Assembly: GCA_017501625.1 (NCBI GenBank) | Contig: JAFVWO010000029.1 | Coordinates: forward strand, 1-64,000 | Direction: 5' to 3' | DNA: 64,000 bases | Source: Alistipes sp. | GTDB taxonomy: Bacteria > Bacteroidota > Bacteroidia > Bacteroidales > Rikenellaceae | Shown: one piece after another, positions 15,888 to 24,267 of the stretch | How positions within the stretch are numbered: the stretch's first letter is position 1 | Layout of the letters: each line of letters begins with the position of its first letter | Notes under the pieces: model-generated | What the model was told of the DNA's origin: nothing | What the model saw: the letters and a program-made list of their open reading frames with translations, nothing else | Databases searched by the model: none | Translations under genes and position numbers: made by a program

Positions 15888-15918
15888 CAAAAGTATGAAA
15901 CAAATTTTATTTGAGCAA
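15888..15918 (-). promoter_or_regulatory. Promoter giving a 210-base leader for the cysteine-rich lipoprotein
   Basis: Minus strand: TTGC (15915-15918), 19 bases and TACTTTTG (15888-15895). The transcript would run about 210 bases (15881-15670) before the ATG. Purine-rich blocks and a possible CGTTG/CAACG pairing occur in the leader, but I recognise no known element. Confidence 0.6.
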
Positions 15919-15957
15919 CAAAATGAGCATAAAAATCGCGGTTTATGCCAATTTTTT

Positions 15958-16497
15958 TTAGTGCTGGGAATATTCTGCTACCGCCTCAGCCCCTGTTGCT
16001 AAGGATGTGCTGTCAGCCGCAATGTTCCCCTTAGCACGTACTCGTTGTAGCTCCGTGAGTTCTATAACCTCGCGCTTGGGATAGGCCTTGGGATAGGCAG
16101 AAGAGAGCTCCGCCATAAGAATCTGCGCCTCCTCCATCGTCAGGCAGTCGCCGACGGAGACCTTGAAATAGGGACTCTCATAGACAAGGTAGGCATTGAT
16201 GTGAGGATATGTGTGTCGGAACATGGTGTGCACGTTCTTAGCCTTATCCCCCGCATACTGCCCATTATCCGAATATATGACCACGCGATAGCCATTTACC
16301 TGCTTCGGCTGTGCCTTGGACTCCACAGCTTCAACTGCCTGTGCCGTAGAGGCATCCTCCTCAACACGCACTAATGTACCATTCATGGTACGCTCGGCTA
16401 AGCTGTTACGCATACTCTCGATTCTCTGCGCCGAGGCCTCAACAGCCACAAGCGTGAGGATAAGCACAAGGGTAACTCTAAAATATATCTGTCGCAT
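15958..16497 (-). CDS. SPOR-like periplasmic protein
   Basis: A 179-residue protein with a cleavable-looking signal peptide (ending ASAQ, about 24). A variable linker runs to about 68. A SPOR-like region follows (about 68-145): GYRVVIYSDNGQYAGDKAK, a helix, then a strand LVYESPYFKVSVGDC and a second helix EEAQILMAEL. SPOR domains bind peptidoglycan stripped of stem peptides at division sites; whether this one does is not shown. It is the last gene of a minus-strand run (17781 permease, menG, 16524 protein, this gene). The gap of 26 bases to the upstream gene supports cotranscription. Confidence 0.75.
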   Translation of the reverse strand: MRQIYFRVTLVLILTLVAVEASAQRIESMRNSLAERTMNGTLVRVEEDASTAQAVEAVESKAQPKQVNGYRVVIYSDNGQYAGDKAKNVHTMFRHTYPHINAYLVYESPYFKVSVGDCLTMEEAQILMAELSSAYPKAYPKREVIELTELQRVRAKGNIAADSTSLATGAEAVAEYSQH

Positions 16498-16523
16498 AAA
16501 TTGTTGTATTTATGTGTTTTATA

Positions 16524-17048
16524 TCATCTAAACAGCTCCTCGGCACGAAGTATCGCACTCTTAGGCACTGCAAACATATCGAAAAATTCCGATATAGCAA
16601 TATCATCACCGCGAATACTCCTCCTTATAAGTCGTGTACCACCACGCAAGCGGTATGTTATTGTTATACCCTCGCTATCGCCCTCGGCTATACGTCGCAA
16701 GATGCTCTGGAGCGTGAGCGTGCTCGTGCTGCGAAAGCGTAGCGGCAGTAGCACCTCGCCAGCATACCCCTTGGGTATTACCACCTTCTCACGGAGCGAT
16801 ATGGTACTCTTAAGGTTGCCGTCAACCATGATATCCACCTCGCCTCGCTTAATAACAATCGTGCGACGGCTGTTGTTCTGCACATCGACATATACGTTTG
16901 CCCCCGAGGACGATAGATGTGTCACACGGGTTATTTCGTTGACGGTTATCTCCCGTGCATCACCCCCCTCCGCAGCATCGACACGTAGTATCGCACACAC
17001 AAGGAGCATAAGCGTAAGTAGCAGCGTGTGGAGCCTCATCATCATCAC
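16524..17048 (-). CDS. Exported beta-sandwich-like protein (LEA14-type guess)
   Basis: A 174-residue protein with an N-terminal signal peptide (four Met in a row, then a leucine-rich segment ending VDAAE). The body alternates hydrophobic and polar residues, as in a beta-sandwich (VYVDVQNNSRRTIVIKRGEVDIMVDG). The Asn/Ser turn and paired strands resemble LEA14/WHy-type domains, but the match is by eye. The start overlaps the menG stop by four bases, so the two are translationally coupled. Function unknown. Confidence 0.7.
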   Translation of the reverse strand: MMMMRLHTLLLTLMLLVCAILRVDAAEGGDAREITVNEITRVTHLSSSGANVYVDVQNNSRRTIVIKRGEVDIMVDGNLKSTISLREKVVIPKGYAGEVLLPLRFRSTSTLTLQSILRRIAEGDSEGITITYRLRGGTRLIRRSIRGDDIAISEFFDMFAVPKSAILRAEELFR

Positions 17049-17767
17049 CGTTTCGTTGCTACGTATATATATGCTATGCCGAAGCTCTGCGAGCGACGCA
17101 CCACGTCGTCGAAACCTACGCCATGGAGTATCTCCGTGAAGCGCTCGGGCGATGGGAACTCCTCGACAGAGTCGGGAAGATAGGTATATGCACGCTTATC
17201 CTTCGATATGGTGGCACCGATACGTGGTAACAGTCGGTGGGCATATTGCGAATATATCCAATGGATAAGGCGGTTGCGCGGCATCGAAAATTCCAAGACA
17301 ACGAGCTGTCCCCCGCTCTTGAGCGTGCGATATATCTCGCTCAATCCACGCTCTATATTCTCAAAGTTACGTACACCGAAGGCAACAGTCACGACATCCA
17401 TCGCGCCATCGGCCACCATGGTGATATTCTCGGCATCGCCCTTTTCTAACCTTATACGCTCCGCGAGTCCCAGCCTCTCGACCTTGCCTCGCGCCACCGC
17501 AAGCATCTCCTCCGAGAGATCCACACCAAGTATTTGCGCCTCCGTGATGCTCCTTGCCATGGCTATGGCAAGGTCGCCCGTGCCCGTAGCCACATCCATG
17601 ATAGCACGCGCCTTGGCTCGTCGCACGATGCGCATAACACGTCGTCGCCATATACGGTCGATGTTCAACGACATTATATGGTTGAGCCTATCATAGGTCG
17701 GGGCTATGTTGTCGAACATCTCCTCCACCTGCTCCTTCTTTGTCTGCTCCTCGTTGTATGGTTTCAT
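17045..17767 (-). CDS. menG: Demethylmenaquinone methyltransferase
   Basis: Adds the last methyl group to menaquinone from S-adenosylmethionine (MenG/UbiE family). The protein has 240 residues, a normal length. The family signatures are clear: FDNIAPTYDRLNHIMSLNID near the N terminus, the SAM motif IMDVATGTGDLAIAMA (about 56-71), VDLSEEML, and VAFGVRNFENIERGLSEIYRTLK. Bacteroidales use menaquinone, so menG is preferred over ubiE. It sits 13 bases after the upstream permease gene and overlaps the next gene, so the run 17781-15958 is probably one operon of envelope and respiratory genes. Confidence 0.93.
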   Translation of the reverse strand: MKPYNEEQTKKEQVEEMFDNIAPTYDRLNHIMSLNIDRIWRRRVMRIVRRAKARAIMDVATGTGDLAIAMARSITEAQILGVDLSEEMLAVARGKVERLGLAERIRLEKGDAENITMVADGAMDVVTVAFGVRNFENIERGLSEIYRTLKSGGQLVVLEFSMPRNRLIHWIYSQYAHRLLPRIGATISKDKRAYTYLPDSVEEFPSPERFTEILHGVGFDDVVRRSQSFGIAYIYVATKR

Positions 17768-17780
17768 AGTCTAATATTCA

Positions 17781-19022
17781 TTACTCGTATCTCATTATCT
17801 TTGAGGGTGATATTTTGGCTGCAAGGGCTGCGGGAAGAAGCATGACAACGAGTGTCGTTGCTATGGTAGCCACAGCCGCCACCAACCACCATCCCCAGCA
17901 TAGCGCCACAGGCACGGCCTCCAAAAGATAGCCCTCCGCAGGGAGCGGTATTACCGCCCACATCTCTTGTATGACAACGAGAGCCACACCGGCCACAACA
18001 CCCCACAATACACCGCGCACGATGATAAAGAGTGCCCTGAAGAGAAATATCCTAACCACAGAGCTACGATGCATGCCCAAAGCTCGAAGCTCGCCAATCA
18101 TACGTTGGCGCTCAAGGACGATGATAAGCAACGATGTGGTCATGTTCAGCAGCGCAACGATAATCATTATCACCACAACGGCCAAGGCCGTCACATCGTG
18201 CGTAGCCAACCAGCCAAAAATATCGGGAAATACCTCCTCTGCGGTGAAGGCCTCGGCCTCACATCCCGTCTCAAGGTATAGGTCGATAAATGCACCATTT
18301 AGCTCATCGGCAACGACAGCGCCATCGACACCCTCCGCGAGCCATAGCTCGTAGCCCGTAACCATCGCACTATTGCCATCGTAGAGGCGCGCGACATTAC
18401 GCATATCCGTAAGTACAATACCACTGTCGATAACATCTACACCGGTATGATAGAGGCCGCATATCTCAAACCTGTCACGCAAGATGCCACCATCGGCATC
18501 AACGAAGACCATCTCGATACGCTCTCCCACACCTACATTCATCTTTCGGGCGATGCTCCGAGAGATGAGTATATCCTTAGTTCGTGGCTCCTTGCCTACA
18601 CGCGGAAAACGACCCTCGACAATATGCTCCTCGTAAAAGGTTGAGTTGAAACTACTATCGACACCCTTAAGTAGTACTCCAAGGATGTTTTCGTCGCTCT
18701 TAAGCACCCCCTCCTTTGCCGTATATGCCGAGATGCGGACTATATCCTGCCGTTGCATCACCCCGGCCATAGCTGCGCTGTTGGCTATACGCCTACCCGA
18801 CACCACACCACCACTCTGTGGTGCCGTGACGGTAATATCGGCCGTAGCGCCCGAAAGGAGGCTGCGCAGGTCGTGTTTGAAGCCTATGACAACGGAGAGG
18901 GTGATGATTATCACGGCGATGCTCACACCTGTGGCTATGGTCGCCACACGCTCCATGATGCCTGCCTTGTTTCCCGCCTTGCGACTCGACAGTCGTCGTG
19001 CTATGTCAAACTCCACTCTCAC
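17781..19022 (-). CDS. ABC transporter permease, LolC/LolE type
   Basis: A 413-residue inner-membrane protein of the FtsX/MacB superfamily. An N-terminal FDIARRLSSRKAGNKAG stretch is typical of the LolC/E group. One membrane helix follows (about 28-50), then a large periplasmic domain (about 50-265) and three C-terminal helices (about 273-300, 325-350, 372-398). The family releases lipoproteins to the Lol pathway together with an ATPase; no ATPase gene is next to it. The cytoplasmic loop with RQRMIGELRALGMHRSSV, the ATPase-contacting coupling region, is intact. It is the first gene of the menG operon. Confidence 0.85.
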   Translation of the reverse strand: MRVEFDIARRLSSRKAGNKAGIMERVATIATGVSIAVIIITLSVVIGFKHDLRSLLSGATADITVTAPQSGGVVSGRRIANSAAMAGVMQRQDIVRISAYTAKEGVLKSDENILGVLLKGVDSSFNSTFYEEHIVEGRFPRVGKEPRTKDILISRSIARKMNVGVGERIEMVFVDADGGILRDRFEICGLYHTGVDVIDSGIVLTDMRNVARLYDGNSAMVTGYELWLAEGVDGAVVADELNGAFIDLYLETGCEAEAFTAEEVFPDIFGWLATHDVTALAVVVIMIIVALLNMTTSLLIIVLERQRMIGELRALGMHRSSVVRIFLFRALFIIVRGVLWGVVAGVALVVIQEMWAVIPLPAEGYLLEAVPVALCWGWWLVAAVATIATTLVVMLLPAALAAKISPSKIMRYE

Positions 19023-19067
19023 GTTTACCCTCTATATTAAAGCGATGGTATATTGTCGTTTATTTTG

Positions 19068-19099
19068 CAAAGATACGCAAATTTTACACTACTCCGCAA
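19068..19099 (-). promoter_or_regulatory. Promoter of the permease-menG operon
   Basis: Minus strand: TTGC (19096-19099), 20 bases and TATCTTTG (19068-19075). The -33 box lies inside the last codons of pulA. Confidence 0.65.
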
Positions 19100-21062
19100 C
19101 GAGTATTACACCCGAGCATGGTGCAACCTCGATTTTGCCATCCGTAGCATCGTAGCGACCTATACCCTTCACAACGATGGTATCGCCATCTGCCACCCAC
19201 TTATACGTGCCCTCGGGAATATCGAACACCACGCTCTCACGTGCGCCGTTCATCAGCACGACGATGCTCTTTGCCGTGTCTATACCCTCAAGGTCGTGGA
19301 GAAGGAAGCCCACGGCTGCCGCATTGTCGTTCTCGATGAATGTGAGGTGCTCGCGCACAGCCTCGGCCGTGGCGAGTGAGAAGGCTGGATGGGCCTTGCG
19401 CAGGGCGATAAGACCTTTAACATACTCCACAAGGTCGCGATAGTCATGTTTCAACGACCAATCTATGGCATTGTACTTATCGGGCATGTTGTAGGTATTC
19501 TTCTCACCGAGCTTCGTGCGGTACATCTCCTCGCCACAGAAGATGAAGGGTATACCCTGCGATGTGAACACGCCGAAGTGCCCCAACTTGACCATCCTTA
19601 GGCGCTCCTGCTCGGTAGCCTCGGGTGCAAGATGCTCAAGGCGGTCGCGCAGGTTGTGGTCGTCGTGACACGTGATGTAGCTTATGTGCTGCGTGGGTGC
19701 TGCACACCATGCTTCCTCCGCATGGTTAACCTCGGGATGCTCGACGCCGCCTGCGATACCAAACTTCAACGCCTCCTTGTTACCCTCGACACCAAATATA
19801 AAGCCCCCTTTCGAGAGATCGAGCGTACCACGCAGGGCGTTACGTATATCGTCCGAGAATGCCGCAACACCGGGCATACGATAGGTGTAACGCTTGAATG
19901 CCAGCTTATCCTCGTCGTAGAGGGGTGCGGCGGCTGCCCAGCCCTCACCATAGAGCAATATATTGGGATTCAACGCCTCAAGACGTTCACGTATAAGGTT
20001 CATCGTCTCGATGTCGTGGATAGCCATAAGGTCGAAGCGGAAGCCGTCGATGTGGTACTCCTTAACCCAATATTCGAGTGACTCGACCATATATTTGCGC
20101 ATCATGGGCTTTTCGCTTGCCGTCTCATTGCCACAGCCCGAGCCATCGGCAAACGTGCCATCCTCCCTCATGCGGTAGAAATAACCGGGCACGGTGAGCT
20201 CGAAGCCGCAGTTCTCAGCCACAGTAGTATGGTTGTATACCACGTCGAGCACAACACATAATCCCGCATCGTGCATAGCCTTAACCAATCTCTTAAGCTC
20301 ACGAATACGAGCCTCAGGGTCAGCCGCATCTGTCGAGTATGTTCCCTCGGGAGCATTGTAGTTCTTAGGCTCATAGCCCCAGTTATACTGATTCGTGGGG
20401 CGCGACTCGTCAATCGAGCCGAAGTCGGCCGTGGGTAGCAGGTGTACATGTGTAACACCCATCTCGACAAGGTGGTCGAGGCCCGTAGCAAGGCCCTCAG
20501 CCGAGCGTGTGCCACGCTCTGCCATGCCGAGATACTTCCCCGGGTAGGCCACACCCGCCGAAGCGTGTGCCGTCATATCGCGGTAGTGCATCTCGTATAT
20601 CACCACCTCCGAAGCGGGTATCGCGGGGGCTATATCGCCATCCCAACCCTCGGGATTTGTGTCCTGAAGGTCGATGATGGCACCACGGTTGCCATTTACG
20701 TCGAGCGCACGAGCAAAGATGCCGGCAGTCTCCTTCAGCACCTTGCCGTCAATAGTCACCTGAAAGGCGTAGTACATGCCACGCTTGTCGCCCACCACTT
20801 GAGCCCTCCATAGTCCACATTCGCCTCTTGTCATAGCCACCTCCTCCGCGAGATTATCGCCATCGTAGAGGCGCACAACGACAGCCTCGGCCGTAGGTGC
20901 CCAAAGCTCGAAGGATGTAGCCTCAGGGCTGTACGACATCTCGTTTATGGGTGTTGTGGGGATGTTGTCACCCTCCTCCTTAGGTTGCTCCGACGAGCAT
21001 GCGATTGTTGCTATGGCGGCGACCACGACAGCGCCACGCGCGATAAGTTGGCTTAGTTTCAT
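19089..21062 (-). CDS. pulA: Type I pullulanase, lipoprotein
   Basis: Cuts alpha-1,6 branches of pullulan, glycogen or starch. The protein has 657 residues. Signal peptide and lipobox end at Cys22 (ATIACSS), so it is anchored in a membrane, possibly at the surface. An N-terminal CBM48-like domain (about 45-130) precedes the GH13 barrel. The barrel motifs are clear: DVVYNHT, GFRFDLMAIHD (with the nucleophile Asp), LYGEGW (acid/base Glu) and TCHDDHNLRD. A short C-terminal beta domain ends it. It is monocistronic, with a promoter at 21097-21104. The window also carries a SusE/F-like lipoprotein (51849), but far away, so no polysaccharide locus is formed. Confidence 0.93.
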   Translation of the reverse strand: MKLSQLIARGAVVVAAIATIACSSEQPKEEGDNIPTTPINEMSYSPEATSFELWAPTAEAVVVRLYDGDNLAEEVAMTRGECGLWRAQVVGDKRGMYYAFQVTIDGKVLKETAGIFARALDVNGNRGAIIDLQDTNPEGWDGDIAPAIPASEVVIYEMHYRDMTAHASAGVAYPGKYLGMAERGTRSAEGLATGLDHLVEMGVTHVHLLPTADFGSIDESRPTNQYNWGYEPKNYNAPEGTYSTDAADPEARIRELKRLVKAMHDAGLCVVLDVVYNHTTVAENCGFELTVPGYFYRMREDGTFADGSGCGNETASEKPMMRKYMVESLEYWVKEYHIDGFRFDLMAIHDIETMNLIRERLEALNPNILLYGEGWAAAAPLYDEDKLAFKRYTYRMPGVAAFSDDIRNALRGTLDLSKGGFIFGVEGNKEALKFGIAGGVEHPEVNHAEEAWCAAPTQHISYITCHDDHNLRDRLEHLAPEATEQERLRMVKLGHFGVFTSQGIPFIFCGEEMYRTKLGEKNTYNMPDKYNAIDWSLKHDYRDLVEYVKGLIALRKAHPAFSLATAEAVREHLTFIENDNAAAVGFLLHDLEGIDTAKSIVVLMNGARESVVFDIPEGTYKWVADGDTIVVKGIGRYDATDGKIEVAPCSGVILVAE

Positions 21063-21096
21063 ACGAACTCTACTTGTTAATAATTATCCGTTAATG

Positions 21097-21104
21097 CAAA
21101 GGTA
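21097..21104 (-). promoter_or_regulatory. -7 box of pulA promoter
   Basis: TACCTTTG on the minus strand, 35 bases before the ATG. It lies back to back with the promoter at 21122-21152. Confidence 0.65.
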
Positions 21105-21121
21105 CGATTTTTTAGTGTAAA

Positions 21122-21152
21122 TTTGTCATTTATGGAAATTTTCTTACCTTTA
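21122..21152 (+). promoter_or_regulatory. Promoter of outer-membrane barrel gene
   Basis: TTTG (21122-21125), 19 bases and TACCTTTA (21145-21152), one base off the -7 consensus. Transcription would start near 21158, so the ATG at 21203 is favoured over 21170. Confidence 0.55.
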
Positions 21153-21202
21153 CACCCGGTTTAAGTGGTGTGCAAAAGAGAGCACCAAAGATATTTAAGA
21201 GC

Positions 21203-21868
21203 ATGAAGAGAGCAATTATTCTTATTTTGGCCCTTGTTGTTGCCATGCCGGCCATGGCATCACTGCCTGCAGGCAGCTACGACGAGGAGCTCTACGGAAG
21301 AGATAAGGTGGCTACCACGGTGAAGCCACAGTTTGAAGTAAACGTCGGATTTATTACGGGTGGCAAGCTTAAGACCAAGATTGAGAATCACGAGAAGGTG
21401 AAGACCAACCTCTCGCGCCCCTATCTTGAGCTTATCGGTGGCGTGCGCCTCGGTGACTTCCTCTTTGCCGGCGTGGGTGCGGGCGTGCAGTACGCCTATG
21501 GCGAGTGTAAATTAGTGTCGTTGGCTACCGACATATCAGGCAAAGGCTCGCCCGAGACATGGGGCTCGGTGAGCATTCCCATCTTTGCAAATGTACGCGG
21601 TTATATCCCGACACGTGTGATAGTTAAGCCCTACCTCTCGGTTAGCCTCGGTGGTCATGTTGTCGCCACGTCGAACTTCTCGCAAGAGGGCTTCGGCAAG
21701 CTCCGTGGAGGCCTGCTTATGAAGTTTGGCGCAGGTCTTAATATCGCCAACTTCAACTTTGGCCTCGGCCTCGCCTCGCAGAACTTGGAGTGGGTAGACA
21801 ATAGTGGCGTGACGATGTTTAAGGCGGGCAACAACGCCTTCTACGTCGAGGTTGGCGCTACGTTTTAG
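21203..21868 (+). CDS. Outer-membrane beta-barrel protein
   Basis: About 221 residues from MKRAIILILALV. A signal peptide (ending AMASLP) is followed by alternating strands with aromatic ends (FEVNVGFITGG, YLELIGGVRLGDFLFAGVGAGVQYAYG, FYVEVGATF). The last residue is Phe, the classic C-terminal signature of porins inserted by BamA. The size suggests an 8-stranded barrel. The substrate is unknown. The open frame extends upstream to 21170, but the promoter position argues for 21203. A hairpin terminator and the 120-bp repeat follow. Confidence 0.8.
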   Translation: MKRAIILILALVVAMPAMASLPAGSYDEELYGRDKVATTVKPQFEVNVGFITGGKLKTKIENHEKVKTNLSRPYLELIGGVRLGDFLFAGVGAGVQYAYGECKLVSLATDISGKGSPETWGSVSIPIFANVRGYIPTRVIVKPYLSVSLGGHVVATSNFSQEGFGKLRGGLLMKFGAGLNIANFNFGLGLASQNLEWVDNSGVTMFKAGNNAFYVEVGATF

Positions 21869-21903
21869 TGCGAGGGCGAGAATAACGACAAAATAGGGGT
21901 AAT

Positions 21904-21935
21904 GGGGATGACTAAAAAGTAAATTTGTCATCCCC
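21904..21935. terminator. Terminator hairpin with GACTAA core
   Basis: GGGGATGAC...GTCATCCCC (21904-21935) with a conserved inner CTAAAAAGTAAATTT, followed by GTTTTG. It lies 36 bases after the barrel gene and is very close in sequence to the hairpin at 1525-1556. Confidence 0.85.
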
Positions 21936-21945
21936 GTTTTGTTAA

Positions 21946-22065
21946 GAGGCTGAATAAAAAGATGTAGTTTTAGGCCTGCGAAGCCCGAAAAAGCGGAGTT
22001 TACTTGGCGTAAATGAGCATTTTGAGGGCAAGCGTAACGAAGAAATACACTTTTTATTCAGCCTC
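21946..22065. repeat. 120-bp dispersed element, copy 1
   Basis: The terminal inverted repeats GAGGCTGAATAAAAAG (21946-21961) and CTTTTTATTCAGCCTC (22050-22065) are perfect over 16 bases. The interior (about 88 bases) is nearly identical to copy 2 at 46820-46939. It lies at the 3' ends of two convergent genes, two bases from the M28 peptidase stop. It has no ORF. Confidence 0.9.
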
Positions 22066-22067
22066 AT

Positions 22068-23780
22068 CTACTTTCTTATGTATAGCTCTATGAGGGGTAT
22101 TATCACAAGAATATCCAAGAGCGCCAACATAAGCACGGCTCCCAAGGCTCCTATCGTCAGCGCCATAGCCAAAGCGTAGAGGAACGACAGGGCGTGGAGG
22201 AGTATCAGTGCTATTGCCACCAGACACCACAACCTCAGGCGCGTAGTGCGGTAGAGGATGATAGCCGCAGTAGTCACCATAAGCGGAATAAAGAACATGA
22301 GATTCTCGCCAATAGTGGCAATAAGTATCAGGCTGAGGATAAACATGATGCCCAAAGCCCCATATAGGCTATTTGTAGCATGTAGCAGTGCGGCTCTCTC
22401 GCCCGCATTGGCACGTATCGAGCCTGCGGTAAGGCTCACAACACCCCTACGCTCACGTAGATATAGCATAGCCACAATCGCGGTAATCACGACGATGCTT
22501 ACGACCATGATAGCATTGTCGCCCGTAATGCCCTGCACAACACCAAACGGCTTAAATTCAGCATCGCACACATAGCATGCCGCCCATGCGATAAGCTCAC
22601 CAACCAAAAGGGCTGCGACAGCTGCCAAAAGAGCGTACAACGCTGACCTGAGAGCCTTGTGCAGCTGCACACGTCCACGTAACAGGTCAAAAGCAAAGAG
22701 GAGCACGAAGGCTACAAAGACAACGATGTTGATAATCCAATAGCTCGTAGTCGAAAAGTTGAAGAGGCCCAACAGCGGCAGCGTGAAGTTCACGGTGCTA
22801 CGCTCGGCCTTGAGGCTATCCCTATCGGCATAGGCGCCATCCGTAAGATACTTATGCACGATGGGCACAATCTGCGAGCCGTAATGCTGGATGGATTGCG
22901 GATTGACATTTGCGAAGTTATCCTTATCGGTGTGATAGTGGTTTATGTCGGCTATGGTCGAGAAGTTAAAGCCCGGAATCTCATCTTTGACGATGGTAAA
23001 GTCGGTGAAGTTGGGCATAAAGCTATATACCACCGTCGTCAGCGAATAGGTACACGGATATTCGGCCGCTGAGGCATACAACTCCATAAGTCGCTCGTTC
23101 CCGGGCGATGTCTCAAACAGGAGTGCCGGACCATACGGGCCACGCGCCTCAAGGTTTATCATCAGACCCACATTATCGAAAACATCGCGGCAATCCTGCC
23201 ACTGCGCCTTCATGCCCATCATGCCTACCTCCTCGGCATCGGTGAAGAGCACCTTCACGCCCTGCTGCCACTCGTCGCGATACTTCAACGCTAGAGCCAC
23301 GGTTTCGAGGATGACACCCACGCCATAGCCATCATCCGCAGCGCCATACGACCACACCGTATCCCTGCGCGGCATGGGCTGTGAGTAGCGCGAATCGTAG
23401 TGAGCAACGAGCATCAACGAGGTATAATCCCCCTCGGCACCACGTGGCGCAAACTCAGCAAGGATATTTGTGGCATCGAAGTTATATACCACGTGCTTAT
23501 TCTCGGGACCCACAAGCCCCCTATATTCATAGAGTTTGATGGTATCGGCACCGAGCTCTCCAAGCCTCTCGACAAGGTAGTCACGCACCGCGGCACGCTC
23601 CACAGGATGTGCTACGGAGTGATGCTCGCGCGATATAACCTCGATATCCTCGACCACGCGCTCCGCAGAGAAGCCATCATGCTCTTTACCCTCCACCGCG
23701 GGGCGACTCCATAGGCCAAATGCCACCATACCTACAACGGCAGCCACGACCACCAAAACCATTAATCTGACTCTGTTCAT
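22068..23780 (-). CDS. M28-family membrane aminopeptidase
   Basis: Zinc aminopeptidase of the M28 family, 570 residues. A single N-terminal membrane anchor (about 5-24) is followed by the peptidase domain (about 35-310). Metal ligands can be read: His and Asp in LMLVAHYDSR (about 125), Asp in YGAADDGYG (about 148), the catalytic Glu pair in TDAEEVG (about 181), and a His near the end of the domain. The C-terminal 230 residues carry about seven membrane helices, as in ERMP1/Fxna-type M28 proteins rather than in secreted ones. It is convergent with the barrel gene, the 120-bp element lying between them. The substrate is unknown; processing of exported peptides is a reasonable guess. Confidence 0.88.
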   Translation of the reverse strand: MNRVRLMVLVVVAAVVGMVAFGLWSRPAVEGKEHDGFSAERVVEDIEVISREHHSVAHPVERAAVRDYLVERLGELGADTIKLYEYRGLVGPENKHVVYNFDATNILAEFAPRGAEGDYTSLMLVAHYDSRYSQPMPRRDTVWSYGAADDGYGVGVILETVALALKYRDEWQQGVKVLFTDAEEVGMMGMKAQWQDCRDVFDNVGLMINLEARGPYGPALLFETSPGNERLMELYASAAEYPCTYSLTTVVYSFMPNFTDFTIVKDEIPGFNFSTIADINHYHTDKDNFANVNPQSIQHYGSQIVPIVHKYLTDGAYADRDSLKAERSTVNFTLPLLGLFNFSTTSYWIINIVVFVAFVLLFAFDLLRGRVQLHKALRSALYALLAAVAALLVGELIAWAACYVCDAEFKPFGVVQGITGDNAIMVVSIVVITAIVAMLYLRERRGVVSLTAGSIRANAGERAALLHATNSLYGALGIMFILSLILIATIGENLMFFIPLMVTTAAIILYRTTRLRLWCLVAIALILLHALSFLYALAMALTIGALGAVLMLALLDILVIIPLIELYIRK

Positions 23781-23808
23781 ACCCTAATATATGGTTAATA
23801 TTTGGTAG

Positions 23809-23816
23809 CAAAGGTA
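23809..23816 (-). promoter_or_regulatory. -7 box for the M28 peptidase gene
   Basis: TACCTTTG on the minus strand, 28 bases before the ATG. A -33 box is not convincing. Confidence 0.5.
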
Positions 23817-23901
23817 GTAAAATCGGCAATATTGTCCTAAATAATTTTGATAATTCGCTGATGTTTATAATTATATAAGTTATATTTACAATCCCTCCAA
23901 A

Positions 23902-23957
23902 CCTCCCTTTGAAAAGGGAGGCTTGTGGCAAGGCGTTGCCTTGCTCGCCTACGGCGA
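23902..23957. repeat. Cluster of three adjacent hairpins
   Basis: CCTCCCTTT/AAAGGGAGG (23902-23921), GCAAGGC/GCCTTGC (23928-23944) and TCGCC/GGCGA (23945-23957) follow each other between two divergent promoters. It is REP-like and has no ORF. The rest of 23817-24088 is AT-rich, and I see nothing else in it. Confidence 0.65.
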
Positions 23958-24088
23958 CCTGATATTACTGGATATCAACAATATAATTGTAGTGCATGCT
24001 TTATTTAGGACATGTAAAATCGGGGTTACATATCACCATTCACGACAACATTCTTGCATATGGAGATTATAAAAAATGTTCTATTTGC

Positions 24089-24119
24089 TTGTTATTTAGA
24101 ATATTTATGTATACATTTG
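24089..24119 (+). promoter_or_regulatory. Promoter of the 24.3-26.5 kb envelope gene run
   Basis: TTGT (24089-24092), 19 bases and TACATTTG (24112-24119). The leader to the ATG at 24268 is about 140 bases. Confidence 0.65.
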
Positions 24120-24267
24120 TACTACATAAATGTGGAGAAATGCTCCACATATTGCCAAACATAGGGTGTTTTTATGGGTAATAACAGCTCCGTAGATAAC
24201 AGACTTCACCCTTAAATTAACTACTAATCGTTTGTCTGGAGTCGACAAACATAAAACGCGTACAACT

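Noticed and set aside
19089..21062. Polysaccharide utilisation locus around the pullulanase
   Set aside because: No SusC/SusD pair, hybrid sensor or other glycoside hydrolase is adjacent; the neighbours are unrelated.
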